A stretch of DNA of 46,131 nucleotides from Clostridia bacterium (GCA_017456905.1 JAFTIL010000020.1:1-46131), one strand, 5' to 3'; shown: positions 23,408 to 32,957, counted from the first letter of the stretch. Notes: generated by a model not told the origin, from the sequence alone. Program-made: numbers and translations.

Positions 23408-24687
23408 GAGAAAAAGTCCTCTCTGATATGACTTACAGTATGCTCCACCACCTCGTCAGTCTTGATCTCCTGATTGCAGGTGGCCAGGTAGCGGTCGTAG
23501 CGCTCCTCGTAGCGCCGTTTGATGGCTTCCACGGTGGAGGCGATGGGACGGTCGGCAGTAGGAATGAGGTGTTCCAAGGGACGATTGATGAAATAGATAC
23601 GACCTGTGCGGCGGAGGGCGCGGATATTTTCGTCACGCAGGATGGCACCGCCGCCTGTGGCAATGACAGCCCCCGTGTGGGTGTTGGCCATATCCTTCAC
23701 GGCTTGGGTCTCCAGATCACGGAAGCCCGCTTCCCCAAGCTCGGAGAAGATCTCGGTGATGGCCTTCCCTGCTCTCTCCACGATCACCGCATCGGTGTCG
23801 ATAAAGGGACGTCCCAGAGACTCTGCCAATGCTTTGCCTACGGTAGATTTGCCGCTGCCGGGCATACCCGTCAGTACAATATTTTCCTTGTCCGAGGCGA
23901 TCTTCTTGAAGATACGCTCCGTCTCTCGGTTCATCGCCACCTCATCGGAGAAGGCCTCTTCCACACGGCCGAGGAAAATACGGCAGGCCATGACCGCTTG
24001 AGCCACCAGCATATAGAGGCCGCCCTCAGCGGGAATGCCGCGATCCAGGGCATCCTGCACCAAATTGGTACGCAGGGGGTTATAGACCGCATCCACCACA
24101 CCTGAAAGCTTGGGAAATTTGGACACGTCGATGGGAGTACCCACGATCTTGGGGCCGCCATCGGGGTAGGGATACATACCGCAGGGAGTGCAATTGATGA
24201 TAACCTCTGCGTCCGAATGGTCGGCATAAGCCATCTCGTAAGAGATATACTCCTCCGTTGCCCAGCGCTCCACGATCAGTACGTCGGATGCCCCCTGAGC
24301 CTTGGCCACGGCGATGGCGGTATGAGCGGCACCGCCCGTACCCAGCACCAGCACCTTTTTGCCCTTGAGGGACACGCCGATGCGGCGGATGAGGGCGGTC
24401 ATGCCGTAAAAATCGGTATTATAGCCATACAGCTTGCCCTCCTTGTTGACCACGGTGTTCACCGCACCAATCATGCGGGCGTGCTCGTGGATCTCGTAGA
24501 GAAAAGGCATGACCGTTTGCTTATAGGGGATAGTCACGTTAATGGCAGAGAATTCGGGGTTCTGCATGAAAGCGGGCACAGCCTCGGGGGGCAGCTCGCA
24601 AATTTCGTATGTGTAGTCGGCGCACATCTCGTGGATCTCCTTAGAGAAGCTGTGGGAGAGATGTTCGCCAATCAGGCCGTATTTCAT
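23404..24687 (-). CDS. aroE-aroK: Shikimate dehydrogenase - shikimate kinase fusion
   Basis: This 427-aa protein carries out two successive steps. Residues 1-255 are AroE, which reduces 3-dehydroshikimate: SHSFSKEIH binds substrate, K56 (VTIPYK) and D92 (YNTDF) are catalytic, and GTGGAAHTA (116-124) binds NADP. Residues 265-427 are AroK, which phosphorylates shikimate: Walker A GMPGSGKS (274-281), DTD at 297-299, and GGGAILRDENIRAL. The linker is only about 15 residues, with no internal stop or frameshift, so it is a true fusion. Translation probably starts at 24687. Its stop overlaps aroQ. Confidence 0.95.
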   Translation of the reverse strand: MKYGLIGEHLSHSFSKEIHEMCADYTYEICELPPEAVPAFMQNPEFSAINVTIPYKQTVMPFLYEIHEHARMIGAVNTVVNKEGKLYGYNTDFYGMTALIRRIGVSLKGKKVLVLGTGGAAHTAIAVAKAQGASDVLIVERWATEEYISYEMAYADHSDAEVIINCTPCGMYPYPDGGPKIVGTPIDVSKFPKLSGVVDAVYNPLRTNLVQDALDRGIPAEGGLYMLVAQAVMACRIFLGRVEEAFSDEVAMNRETERIFKKIASDKENIVLTGMPGSGKSTVGKALAESLGRPFIDTDAVIVERAGKAITEIFSELGEAGFRDLETQAVKDMANTHTGAVIATGGGAILRDENIRALRRTGRIYFINRPLEHLIPTADRPIASTVEAIKRRYEERYDRYLATCNQEIKTDEVVEHTVSHIREDFFS

Positions 24688-24702
24688 AAAGCGTCCTTTC
24701 TG

Positions 24703-24775
24703 AGGGAGTACGCAAGGAGGAACTTTTGAAAAAGTTCCTCCTTGGCCTCCTCAAAACTTTTGAAAAAGTAGTCTT
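24703..24775. repeat. Single-hairpin palindromic repeat between aroC and aroE-aroK
   Basis: The border GAGGGAGTACGC and a 32-nt hairpin (24713-24744, arm CAAGGAGGAACTTT) are followed by GGCCTCCTCAAAACTTTTGA. It is the same half-unit as the left part of 15061-15268, but the stem bases differ and still pair. It lies within the operon and probably appears in the mRNA. Confidence 0.8.
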
Positions 24776-24810
24776 AACCGAAGATCAAATACGCAACGGA
24801 GAGTTGGCGT

Positions 24811-25911
24811 TTATTCTCTTTCCGCAAGCCAATCCGTCCCGTATCTTGTGACCAAAAGGTCGCACAGGGAGATGGCCACGGCACTGTCCACCACCACGCG
24901 AGCGCGGTGGATGATAGCGGGATCATGGCGACCGTGGATTTGCAGAGGGGTATTTTCGCATTTGCCAAAGTCCACCGTTTCCTGTTCCTTATAAATGGAA
25001 GGCGTAGGTTTGACGGCACAACGGATCATCAGAGGCATACCGTTAGTGATGCCACCCAAAATACCGCCACAGTGATTGGTGGAGGTAACGACTTCTCCGT
25101 TTTCGGCACGGAAGGGATCGTTGGCTTCGCTTCCCTTCTTGGCGGTCAAAGCAAAGCCTGCTCCAAATTCCACGCCCTTGATGGCTGGGATCCCAAAGAG
25201 GATATGTGCCAGGACGCTCTCCACGGTGTCAAACCACGGCTCGCCCACCCCTGCGGGCAAGCCCGTAACAGCAGTCTCAAGCACACCGCCCACGCTGTCG
25301 CCCTCCATTTTGGCGGCAGTGATGGCGGCCTTGATAGTCTCCTCGGCATTGGGATCGAGGACGGCAAAATCCTTTCGGTTCAGCGCATCCAAGTCGGCCG
25401 AAAGATCACCGAAGGCTCTGTCCGAGATACCGGCACAAGACGCGATGTGCGTCCCGACGGTGATACCCTTGCCCTTGAGTGCAGTCAGCGCCACAGCACC
25501 CGCGGCCACCAGACCTGCGGTAATGCGACCCGAGAAATGGCCACCGCCACGGGGATCCTGATAGCCGTGATATTTCATCTCAGCGGTGTAATCGGCGTGG
25601 CCGGGACGGGCGATATACCGCATGGCGGCATAATCGCCGCTACGGGTGTTGGTATTCTCGATCAGGAACGTGATGGGGGTTCCCGTAGTCTTCCCTTCAA
25701 AGACACCGCTGACGATACGCACCACATCGGGTTCAGCGCGTGCGGTGGACAGCATGGCGTTGGCGGAACGGCGGAGGTTCATCTGATGGGCGATAAAAGC
25801 CTCGTCCACGGGAATCCCCGGGGTCATGCCGTCCAGAACGGCGCCGATCATCTCACCGTGGCTCTCACCGAATAGGGTGACGGATATATTGTTACCGAAT
25901 GTGTTTTTCAT
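24811..25911 (-). CDS. aroC: Chorismate synthase
   Basis: This 366-aa FMN-dependent enzyme makes chorismate from EPSP. FGESHGEMIGAVLDG at the N-terminus, RPGHADYTAEMKYHGYQDPR with GGGHFSGRITAGLVAAGA, and NHCGGILGGITNGMPL are the three family signatures. The length is normal. It is flanked on both sides by palindromic repeats, the only operon member so isolated. No flavin reductase domain is fused, so reduced FMN must come from elsewhere. Confidence 0.97.
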   Translation of the reverse strand: MKNTFGNNISVTLFGESHGEMIGAVLDGMTPGIPVDEAFIAHQMNLRRSANAMLSTARAEPDVVRIVSGVFEGKTTGTPITFLIENTNTRSGDYAAMRYIARPGHADYTAEMKYHGYQDPRGGGHFSGRITAGLVAAGAVALTALKGKGITVGTHIASCAGISDRAFGDLSADLDALNRKDFAVLDPNAEETIKAAITAAKMEGDSVGGVLETAVTGLPAGVGEPWFDTVESVLAHILFGIPAIKGVEFGAGFALTAKKGSEANDPFRAENGEVVTSTNHCGGILGGITNGMPLMIRCAVKPTPSIYKEQETVDFGKCENTPLQIHGRHDPAIIHRARVVVDSAVAISLCDLLVTRYGTDWLAERE

Positions 25912-25919
25912 GGTTGTTT

Positions 25920-26080
25920 TTCATGGGAACCTTCTTGAAAGAAGGTTCCCACACCCTCCAAGAACTTTTCATAAAAATACTACGATTAGGAATGAAATTC
26001 ATAGCAAAGCCATGAGCACGGTTCATTTAAATTTTCAAAAGCCTTTATCTCTTTAAAGGTTTTTGAAGGAGTGCGGGGGC
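25920..26080. repeat. Partly decayed palindromic repeat between aroB and aroC
   Basis: A 28-nt hairpin (25924-25951, arm TGGGAACCTTCTT) is followed by CCCTCCAAGAACTTTTC and an AT-rich centre. The inverse shoulder AAAGGTTTTTGAAGG lies at about 26057-26071. The second hairpin is eroded. The shoulders match those at 8241-8421. No gene is seen in 25912-26128. Confidence 0.75.
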
Positions 26081-26128
26081 AAATCAGGCCGCAGGCATAT
26101 TTGGCCGAGCTTGCGAGGCAAACTTCTT

Positions 26129-27169
26129 TCAAAAAATTCCCTCGCTCGTCCCCCTGAGCACCACCTCGGCGTACTCATCGAGGCTCGCGGAGCGAAATTC
26201 AAAAGTACCGATCTCGGGGCAATAGACGTAATTGATCTTGCTTCCGTCCATCTTTTTATCGTGGGACACGGCGGCGAGGGCGGCATTCATGTCAATATCC
26301 GTCTCGGTGGGCAGGCCTGCCTTTTTGAGAACGGTGATCAATCGGTCACGAACCGTGGGCGAACACATGGGAAGCATACCGAGAGCCACACACTCGCCGT
26401 GATACAAGGCGCGGTTGCCGTCGAGAAGGGCAGCCTGACTCTCGATGCCGTGTCCCAGGGTGTGACCGAAATTCAGTACGCGGCGCAGGGATTTTTCCTT
26501 GGCATCCTGCTCCACCACGTATTTCTTGATTTTGAGGGACGAAACAATGATCTCGTCCAGCATATCCATGGGATTTCCTGCCTCGATTTTCTCAAACAGC
26601 GCTCTGTCACAGGTTGCCGCCATTTTGATGGCTTCGGCCATGCCGCTGGATACTTGACGGGCAGGAAGAGTCGACAGTACGTTGGGATCAATGATCACCT
26701 TTTTGGGCTGATAAAAGGCGCCGATGCAATTTTTGATACCCTCGTGATTGATGGCCGTCTTGCCGCCGATGGAGGAATCCACCTGGGACAAAAGGGTGGT
26801 GGGAATATTATAAAAATCAATTCCGCGCATGAAGGATGCGGCGGCAAAACCGGCAAGGTCCCCGATGACACCGCCACCCACGGCTACCACGCAGTCGGTG
26901 CGGGTAAAGCCGTTTTCCAGCATGACGGCACAAACGTCGGCCAGCACCTCGAAACTCTTGGTGTCCTCCCCCTGGGGGTAGGTGGCAATGATGGGTTCCG
27001 CACAGGCCTCGGCCACGGTCTCGGCATACGCGGGGGATACGCCGTCGTCGGTGATGATCAATACGCGGCGGTTCAGGTCCAGAAGCTCACCCACACGGGC
27101 AAGCGCCCCCCGCTCAACCACGATATCGTAGCTCTCCTTGCCCAGATTCATATGCAATATTTCGGTCAT
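26129..27169 (-). CDS. aroB: 3-dehydroquinate synthase
   Basis: This 346-aa NAD- and zinc-dependent enzyme cyclises DAHP to 3-dehydroquinate. VAVGGGVIGDLAGFAAASFM is the NAD-binding loop, and TTLLSQVDSSIGGKTAINH and NFGHTLGHGIES with the zinc-binding His residues are intact. MPPT-style start differs but the domain is complete. It overlaps pheA by 4 nt (ATGA). It is the first shikimate-pathway step present in the window. Confidence 0.96.
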   Translation of the reverse strand: MTEILHMNLGKESYDIVVERGALARVGELLDLNRRVLIITDDGVSPAYAETVAEACAEPIIATYPQGEDTKSFEVLADVCAVMLENGFTRTDCVVAVGGGVIGDLAGFAAASFMRGIDFYNIPTTLLSQVDSSIGGKTAINHEGIKNCIGAFYQPKKVIIDPNVLSTLPARQVSSGMAEAIKMAATCDRALFEKIEAGNPMDMLDEIIVSSLKIKKYVVEQDAKEKSLRRVLNFGHTLGHGIESQAALLDGNRALYHGECVALGMLPMCSPTVRDRLITVLKKAGLPTETDIDMNAALAAVSHDKKMDGSKINYVYCPEIGTFEFRSASLDEYAEVVLRGTSEGIF

Positions 27170-28275
27170 TCTTCCACCTCCGCGTGGTCAAGGTCGGCAG
27201 GATAGCGGAAGCTGCCCACCACACGGAGCCGTTCACAATACAGCTCCAGGGCCTTGATCATATTCTTGCCGTTTTCGTTATCCAGATCTCCCTCCAGCTC
27301 CACGTAGAAATAATACTGCCAAAGCAGATCCTTCATGGGGCGGGAGCGGAGACAGCGCATATTGTATCCATAATCACCGATGACATTGATAGCCTTTGCC
27401 AAAAAGCCTGCCTCGTTGCGAACGGTAAACATAAGAATACTGTGCTTGCCCATGACCTTCTGGGGGGCAGAGGAACGGGAGAGGACAGCAAAACGGGTGG
27501 TGTTCAGACCCACCTCATTGATGTCGTGGGCCAAAATTTTCAGTCCGTACAGCTCGGCGTTCTCGGCGTTAGCAATGGCAGCCACAGAGGGGTCTCCCTT
27601 CTCAGAAACACGCTTGGCGGCCAAGGCAGTATTGGGCGCCTGGATCTCCTCCAGCTTATGTTCTTCGATATAAGCAGCACACTGCATGAGGGCCTGGGGG
27701 TGGCTGACCACCTTTTTGATATCCGCCAGCTCGGCATCGGGCGTACTCAAGAGGCAATGCCGCACCGACAGGCTATAGACACCCGTGACCACCAGATTGC
27801 CCGCGTACATCAGATCAAGCACCTGGCTCACTTCCCCCGCGGTGCTGTTTTCCATGGGCAGGACGGCCACGTCGCAGTCCCCCTTCTCCACGGCTTCATA
27901 AGCCTCACGGAAATCGCTAAAGGGCACCTGCTGAGCCCCGGGGAAGATTTTTCCTGCGGCGATGGAAGCAAAGGCACCCTCAATACCACAGAAAGCCACC
28001 TGCATACCCTCAAGACGTTTTTTCTGATAGTGACGAGAAGCCTTCATGGTATCCCGCAAAAACTCCACGTAATAAGGACGCAGATCGGCGTTCTCCAGCC
28101 GTTCGGCGTTTTTTCGGACCACCACGTCCTCACGGTCGGGGTCAAAGATGGGGAGACCATGCTTCTTTTTATGGTCGGCCACCTCGGCAACGGCTTTCAT
28201 ACGCCGTTCAAAGAGGCGGGCCATTTCCTGATCGACAAGATCGATCTCCTGTCTGGCTTTTTGCAACTGATCCAT
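27166..28275 (-). CDS. pheA: Chorismate mutase - prephenate dehydratase
   Basis: This 369-aa bifunctional P-protein converts chorismate to prephenate and then phenylpyruvate. Residues 1-85 are an AroQ-type chorismate mutase (RQEIDLVDQEMARLFERRMK). Residues about 92-270 are prephenate dehydratase (FCGIEGAFASIAA, and the catalytic NTTRFAVLS). Residues about 280-360 are an ACT domain (HSILMFTVRNEAGFLAKAIN) with RSRPMKDLLWQYYFYVE in place of the common ESRP motif, where phenylalanine would bind. As first gene of the operon it also supplies prephenate to TyrA. The start follows CGGAGA just after a GC-rich hairpin. Confidence 0.96.
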   Translation of the reverse strand: MDQLQKARQEIDLVDQEMARLFERRMKAVAEVADHKKKHGLPIFDPDREDVVVRKNAERLENADLRPYYVEFLRDTMKASRHYQKKRLEGMQVAFCGIEGAFASIAAGKIFPGAQQVPFSDFREAYEAVEKGDCDVAVLPMENSTAGEVSQVLDLMYAGNLVVTGVYSLSVRHCLLSTPDAELADIKKVVSHPQALMQCAAYIEEHKLEEIQAPNTALAAKRVSEKGDPSVAAIANAENAELYGLKILAHDINEVGLNTTRFAVLSRSSAPQKVMGKHSILMFTVRNEAGFLAKAINVIGDYGYNMRCLRSRPMKDLLWQYYFYVELEGDLDNENGKNMIKALELYCERLRVVGSFRYPADLDHAEVEE

Positions 28276-28284
28276 GATAATCTC

Positions 28285-28440
28285 CGTTCCGCCGCCAGCG
28301 GCGGCACAAATACACTTTGAAATTAGACCGTGTCACTTTTGCAACAAAATGAGCGGGCCCCATTTTAGGGAGAATTGTGCGTGAAACAGTAAACATCGGT
28401 TTTAGATGATTGAACTTTCACGCTGTCTATCCTTTCTGCG
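28285..28440 (-). promoter_or_regulatory. Long pheA leader with possible leader peptide and hairpins
   Basis: The leader is about 195 nt. A possible 18-codon GTG-started peptide (28366-28422) follows AAAGGAT and contains Tyr and Phe close together (DVYCFTH). Its coding region is bounded by the inverted pair GCGTGAAA/TTTCACGC. A second hairpin, CCGCCGCTGGCGGCGG, lies just ahead of the pheA ribosome binding site without a U run. This suggests translational or transcriptional attenuation, but no clear terminator/antiterminator pair is seen. Confidence 0.35.
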
Positions 28441-28476
28441 AGAAAAAACACTAAGGCATTTTAAACTATGCCGTAT

Positions 28477-28505
28477 ATTATACCATTTTTGCAGGAAAAA
28501 GTCAA
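28477..28505 (-). promoter_or_regulatory. Promoter of the aromatic operon
   Basis: Minus-strand TTGACT (28500-28505), 17-bp spacer, TATAAT (28477-28482). Confidence 0.85.
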
Positions 28506-28632
28506 TAAAATTTCAAAAATAATGTGTATTCCGTGAGATTTTTCTATGGCTTACGGGATATGACAAAATACGCAGTAGAGATAGGGTAGAATATAGGTTG
28601 CAACAATTTACCTAAACAGAAAGGACGTCACC

Positions 28633-29172
28633 ATGCTTTGTGAAAAATGCAAAAAGAAAAAAGCCACGCTATATTACAGCGAAAACATAGGCGGTCAACG
28701 CCGTTCCTTCCATCTCTGCGCTGAATGTACTTCCCTCATGGAAGCCTCGGGAGAGCTGGAAAATCTGAGCATCGCATTCCCTCACTTCGACTCCCCCTTC
28801 AGCCTATGGGAGGAACCTATCTTTACGCCTTCATCCGCATCTGTCAATCAGACACAACCCTCAGAGACCCCTGAGCGTGCTTGTCCGTTATGCGGCATCC
28901 AATTCAAAGAGATCGCCGCCACCGGAAAGATGGGCTGTGCCAAATGCTACGACGTTTTCGCCTCCCGCCTTACCCCCCTCATGCGATCTGTTCATGGCAA
29001 CAACAGCCATACGGGAGGCAGTCCTCTCGTTTACAGAAAAAGAGCTGATCGGCTCAAGAAAATGGCAGAGCTGAGAGCTGGGATCACGGCCGCCGTCAGC
29101 GTCGAGGCCTACGAAGAAGCCGCAAAGCTTCGCGACGAATTAAGACAGCTCGAAACAGAAGCCCCTGAATAA
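28633..29172 (+). CDS. mcsA: McsA, activator of protein arginine kinase
   Basis: This 179-aa protein binds zinc and activates McsB. Two Cys clusters are visible (C3, C6, C29, C32 and C84, C87, C102, C105), followed by a UVR motif at about 143-175 (SVEAYEEAAKLRDELRQLE) that contacts ClpC. It is the first gene of mcsA-mcsB-clpC; the usual upstream repressor gene ctsR is absent, and its position is taken by the divergent aromatic operon. The ATG follows AAAGGAC. Only a weak promoter candidate is seen (TAGAAT at 28587-28592 without a well-spaced -35) and no CtsR heptad repeat. Confidence 0.93.
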   Translation: MLCEKCKKKKATLYYSENIGGQRRSFHLCAECTSLMEASGELENLSIAFPHFDSPFSLWEEPIFTPSSASVNQTQPSETPERACPLCGIQFKEIAATGKMGCAKCYDVFASRLTPLMRSVHGNNSHTGGSPLVYRKRADRLKKMAELRAGITAAVSVEAYEEAAKLRDELRQLETEAPE

Positions 29173-29194
29173 ACTTCACAGAAAGGAAGCAACA

Positions 29195-30217
29195 ATGTCT
29201 TGGTATCATACAGAAGGCAAGGAGCAGGACGTGGTGGTCAGTACCCGTGTGCGCTTTGCCAGAAATCTTGAGAATATTCCCTTCACCTCCCGCATGGACG
29301 CCGCGACCGCCGAGGCGCTGATAGAAAAAACTGACCCTTTACTCACAGCGGGAGGTTTTGTCAAAACCGATTTTCGAAGTGTATCCCGCGCCCAGGCCTA
29401 CGCCTTGATGGAAAAGCACTATATCAGCCCCGCCTTCATCAAGGTCAGTCTCCCTCATGCCCTATACCTCAACGACCCCTGCCACCTGTCGGTGATGCTT
29501 TGCGAGGAAGATCATCTCCGCCTCCAATGTATTCTCCCCGGCCTGGCGCTCAACGAAGCCTACGAGGGCGCACGCCGCGTGGACGAGTTGTTGGATGGTT
29601 CCCTTCCCTACGCCTATGACGCGGAAGGTCGCTGGGGCTATCTGACCCATTGTCCTACCAACGCAGGCACCGCCATGCGCGCCTCGGCCATGCTCTTTCT
29701 CCCCGCCCTCACCCATGCGGGTCAAATGGAGTCCTTGGCGACTCAGCTTGCACTCAGCGGCATGACCGTTCGAGGCAAATGGGGCGAAGGAACGGGGACT
29801 TCGGGATATCTCTATCAAATCTCCAATCGGATCACCCTTGGAGCTACCGAGGACGAACTGCTGGCGGGACTCAGCGAAGCTGTGGAAATGATCTGCGCAC
29901 GGGAGCGTCAGCTTCGCGGAAGCATCAAGGGAGAAGCGCTGGACAAGCTGACTGACCGAGTCTGGCGCGCCCTGGGACTGTTGAAATACGCCCGCGCGCT
30001 GTCCCTGGGCGAATTCATCAGCCTCTTGTCAGATCTGCGTTTGGGTGTTGCCATGGGTCTGTTGGACGGGCCCTCGCTCCATGAATTGACCTCTCTCTTG
30101 ATCGAAGCCATGCCCGCAAGCCTTGCGTTGACAAGCAGCGCCAATCCCGCCTCAGATCGGGAGCTGGATATCGCCCGCGGAGCATTGGTCAGAAAAGCGC
30201 TGAAGGAAATCACGTGA
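29195..30217 (+). CDS. mcsB: McsB, protein-arginine kinase
   Basis: This 340-aa member of the phosphagen-kinase fold phosphorylates arginines on damaged proteins and so marks them for Clp[20 protein letters not shown] is the nucleotide-binding segment, CEEDHLRLQ the catalytic Glu loop, and [20 protein letters not shown] the conserved Cys-containing loop. It is about 20 residues shorter than the Bacillus protein, mainly at the C-terminus. The ATG follows AAAGGAAG, 22 bp after mcsA. Confidence 0.94.
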   Translation: MSWYHTEGKEQDVVVSTRVRFARNLENIPFTSRMDAATAEALIEKTDPLLTAGGFVKTDFRSVSRAQAYALMEKHYISPAFIKVSLPHALYLNDPCHLSVMLCEEDHLRLQCILPGLALNEAYEGARRVDELLDGSLPYAYDAEGRWGYLTHCPTNAGTAMRASAMLFLPALTHAGQMESLATQLALSGMTVRGKWGEGTGTSGYLYQISNRITLGATEDELLAGLSEAVEMICARERQLRGSIKGEALDKLTDRVWRALGLLKYARALSLGEFISLLSDLRLGVAMGLLDGPSLHELTSLLIEAMPASLALTSSANPASDRELDIARGALVRKALKEIT

Positions 30218-30281
30218 AAGCGCTCAGCTTCACATTAAAAATATATACGTGCCGCCCAACAGCGGCAAAAGGGAGATCCAA

Positions 30282-32798
30282 ATGACAAATCGTTTCACAG
30301 GGAAGGCCCGCCGTGCCTTAAACGGCGCTTTGGAGGCCGCCGCCGATCTGGGGCACACCTACATCGGATCGGAGCATCTACTACTATCGCTGGCCTCGGA
30401 TGCGGATTCCATCTCGGCCAAATTACTTTCCAATCACGGTGCAGATGGGGAAGAAATACGAAAGGCTGTCATTCGTTTGGCAGGAGAAGGCGTCTACTGT
30501 CATCTGACCGCCAACGACATGACCCCACGCACCCGTCGCATCATCGAGCAATCTGCCGTGCTTTCTGCACGCTACGGTCAGACCTATATCGGCACCGAGC
30601 ATCTTTTGTCCGCTTTGCTGGGAGAAACGGATTGCGTTGCCGTACGCATTTTAGCCTCTCTCGGCATTTCTACGGAGGATATCAAGCGGGATATCAAGGG
30701 ATTTCTTGATGCCGCCCCCGGCAAACGGGAAGAAGATGACCGTTCACCGTCGGCAAATCAAGCGGGCAATACGGGACGGAGCAAGCGAGAAGGGCGAGAT
30801 AAAGGCGACGGCGATCACAGCATCCCCCATGCCCCCACTCTCTCCAAATACGGGCGTGATCTCACCGCCATGGCCGCCGCGGGGCGGTTGGATCCCGTCA
30901 TCGGACGGGAAAAAGAGACCGAACGGGTCATCCGCATCCTTTCCCGACGACAGAAGAACAATCCCTGCCTCATTGGCGAACCCGGCGTGGGAAAAACGGC
31001 GGTGGTGGAGGGACTGGCACAGCGGATCTCCGAGGGAAACGTCCCCGAGAGTATCAAGGACAAGCTGGTGGTGACCCTGGATCTGTCGGGGATGATCGCA
31101 GGCGCCAAATACCGCGGAGAATTTGAGGAACGCTTGAAGCACATTCTGGATGAGGTGGGGAAAAACCCCGACATCATTTTGTTCATTGACGAGATCCACA
31201 CCATCATCGGTGCCGGCGCAGCAGAGGGAGCGGTGGATGCCGCCAACATCATCAAGCCCGCCCTGGCGAGAGGAGAGATGCAGGTCATCGGCGCCACCAC
31301 CTTGGATGAATACCGAAAGCATATCGAAAAAGATGCAGCGCTGGCGCGGCGGTTCCAATCCGTGACTGTAGGGGAGCCCTCCCCCACGGAAGCCTTGACC
31401 ATCCTGGAGGGCCTGCGCCGCAAGTACGAGGCTCATCACCGTCTCAACATCTCCCCCGAGGCTCTGCAGGCGGCGGTGGATCTGTCGATACGGTATATTC
31501 CCGACCGCTTCCTTCCCGACAAAGCCCTGGATCTCATCGACGAGGCCGCGGCACGGCTGCGCATTGAAGGCCACACCTCCCCGCCCAATATCAAGGCCTT
31601 GGAAGCGGAGCTGACTGCCATTTCAAGAGAAAAGGAGGAGGCCATCCTATCCCAGGATTTTGAAGCCGCCGCACGACTCAGAGACAAAGAAAGGGCCAAG
31701 CGAGAGGCGCTGGCGCGCGGTCGTTCCGCCTGGGAACAGCATAAGGACACCGATCCCCCCACCCTCACCTCCGCACACATCGCGGCCGAGGTAACGGAGT
31801 GGACGGGAATACCCGTCAGTCAGCTCATGGACGGCGAAAAAGACAAACTACTTCACCTCGAGGCGATCCTCTCAGCCCACGTCATCGGACAGGAAGCGGC
31901 GGTATCGGCCATATCCAAAGCCATGCGGAGAGGGCGAATGGGTATCAAGGATCCTCGCCGCCCCATGGGCTCCTTCATTTTCCTCGGGCAGACGGGTGTA
32001 GGCAAGACCGAGCTTTCCGTAGCCTTGGCCGCCGCCATGTTTGGAGACGAAAAAGCCCTCATACGGTTAGATATGTCGGAATATATGGAAAAGCACAGCG
32101 TCTCCAAGCTCATTGGCGCCCCTCCCGGGTACGTGGGCTTTGAGGAGGCAGGTCAGCTCACCGAGCGAGTGCGCCGCCGTCCCTACTCCGTAGTGCTTTT
32201 CGACGAGATCGAAAAAGCTCATCCCGATGTATTCAATATTCTCCTGCAGGTATTGGACGATGGTGTTCTCACCGACGCCCAAGGACAACAAGTGGATTTT
32301 CGTAACACGGTGATCATCATGACCTCCAATTTAGGCGCTACAGCAGCGGGCAAAAAGCTTTTGGGCTTTGTGGGAGCAGGGAAAACCGGCACAGATGACG
32401 GCCAACTGACAACCGAGGACCGAGACCGCATGATGTCCGCGCTCAAGGAAACCTTCCGTCCCGAGTTTATCAACCGCGTGGACGACGTGATCCTTTTCAG
32501 CCCCCTCGGCAAAGACGCGCTGTTAAAGATCGCTTCCCTGCTGATCTCCAAGACTCAAGCCCGCGTGCGGGATCTGGGGGTGGATCTGACAGTAGACGAT
32601 TCTGTAACCGAGCTGATTTCCCGTGAGGGACTCGACCCCGCTTACGGCGCGAGGCCCTTGCGCCGTGCGGTGGTTCGGCTTTTGGAGGATGCACTGTCCG
32701 AAGCACTTCTCAACGGGACGGTACAAAAGGGTGTACCCGTGCTGGCGGTGGCGGATAGTGAAAAAGTTCTTTTCAAAACCAACACGCCGGAAGCATAA
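30282..32798 (+). CDS. clpC: ATP-dependent Clp protease ATP-binding subunit ClpC
   Basis: This 838-aa Hsp100 unfoldase feeds arginine-phosphorylated proteins to ClpP. Two N-terminal Clp repeats ([30 protein letters not shown]) bind McsA/B-marked substrates. AAA+ domain 1 has Walker A GEPGVGKT and Walker [13 protein letters not shown]-type M domain follows ([19 protein letters not shown]). AAA+ domain 2 has GQTGVGKTE and LFDEIEKAH, and KKLLGFVG supplies the ClpP-docking (I/L)GF tripeptide. The start at 30282 ([13 protein letters not shown]) has GGGAG upstream; a GTG 11 codons earlier is rejected. A charged linker ([19 protein letters not shown]) joins the N-domain to AAA+1. Confidence 0.96.
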   Translation: MTNRFTGKARRALNGALEAAADLGHTYIGSEHLLLSLASDADSISAKLLSNHGADGEEIRKAVIRLAGEGVYCHLTANDMTPRTRRIIEQSAVLSARYGQTYIGTEHLLSALLGETDCVAVRILASLGISTEDIKRDIKGFLDAAPGKREEDDRSPSANQAGNTGRSKREGRDKGDGDHSIPHAPTLSKYGRDLTAMAAAGRLDPVIGREKETERVIRILSRRQKNNPCLIGEPGVGKTAVVEGLAQRISEGNVPESIKDKLVVTLDLSGMIAGAKYRGEFEERLKHILDEVGKNPDIILFIDEIHTIIGAGAAEGAVDAANIIKPALARGEMQVIGATTLDEYRKHIEKDAALARRFQSVTVGEPSPTEALTILEGLRRKYEAHHRLNISPEALQAAVDLSIRYIPDRFLPDKALDLIDEAAARLRIEGHTSPPNIKALEAELTAISREKEEAILSQDFEAAARLRDKERAKREALARGRSAWEQHKDTDPPTLTSAHIAAEVTEWTGIPVSQLMDGEKDKLLHLEAILSAHVIGQEAAVSAISKAMRRGRMGIKDPRRPMGSFIFLGQTGVGKTELSVALAAAMFGDEKALIRLDMSEYMEKHSVSKLIGAPPGYVGFEEAGQLTERVRRRPYSVVLFDEIEKAHPDVFNILLQVLDDGVLTDAQGQQVDFRNTVIIMTSNLGATAAGKKLLGFVGAGKTGTDDGQLTTEDRDRMMSALKETFRPEFINRVDDVILFSPLGKDALLKIASLLISKTQARVRDLGVDLTVDDSVTELISREGLDPAYGARPLRRAVVRLLEDALSEALLNGTVQKGVPVLAVADSEKVLFKTNTPEA

Positions 32799-32810
32799 AA
32801 TTTTATCGTC

Positions 32811-32857
32811 AAGCAATACCCCATCGGCATATTCGTGCCGTTGGGGTATTGCTTTAT
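32811..32857 (+). terminator. Intrinsic terminator of the mcsA-mcsB-clpC operon
   Basis: The stem AAGCAATACCCC/GGGGTATTGCTT (32811-32822 with 32843-32854) has an inner CGGCA/TGCCG extension. Its 3' arm overlaps the -35 box of the next promoter. Confidence 0.88.
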
Positions 32858-32877
32858 CGAAAAAAATATAGTATAAT
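32849..32877 (+). promoter_or_regulatory. Promoter of the FtsX-like ABC unit
   Basis: TTGCTT (32849-32854), 17-bp spacer, TATAAT (32872-32877). The -35 is the last part of the clpC terminator stem. Confidence 0.65.
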
Positions 32878-32957
32878 CATAAAAAATGCTGCATTCGTGT
32901 AATATTTGCTATCAAAAATTCGTCATGGAAAGTAGATAGAAAAGGAGGTGCGCCAAC

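Noticed and set aside
28506-28632. CtsR or CIRCE operator ahead of mcsA
   Set aside because: A TGACAAAATA segment resembles one CtsR half site, but the second direct half is absent, and no TTAGCACTC/GAGTGCTAA pair exists.
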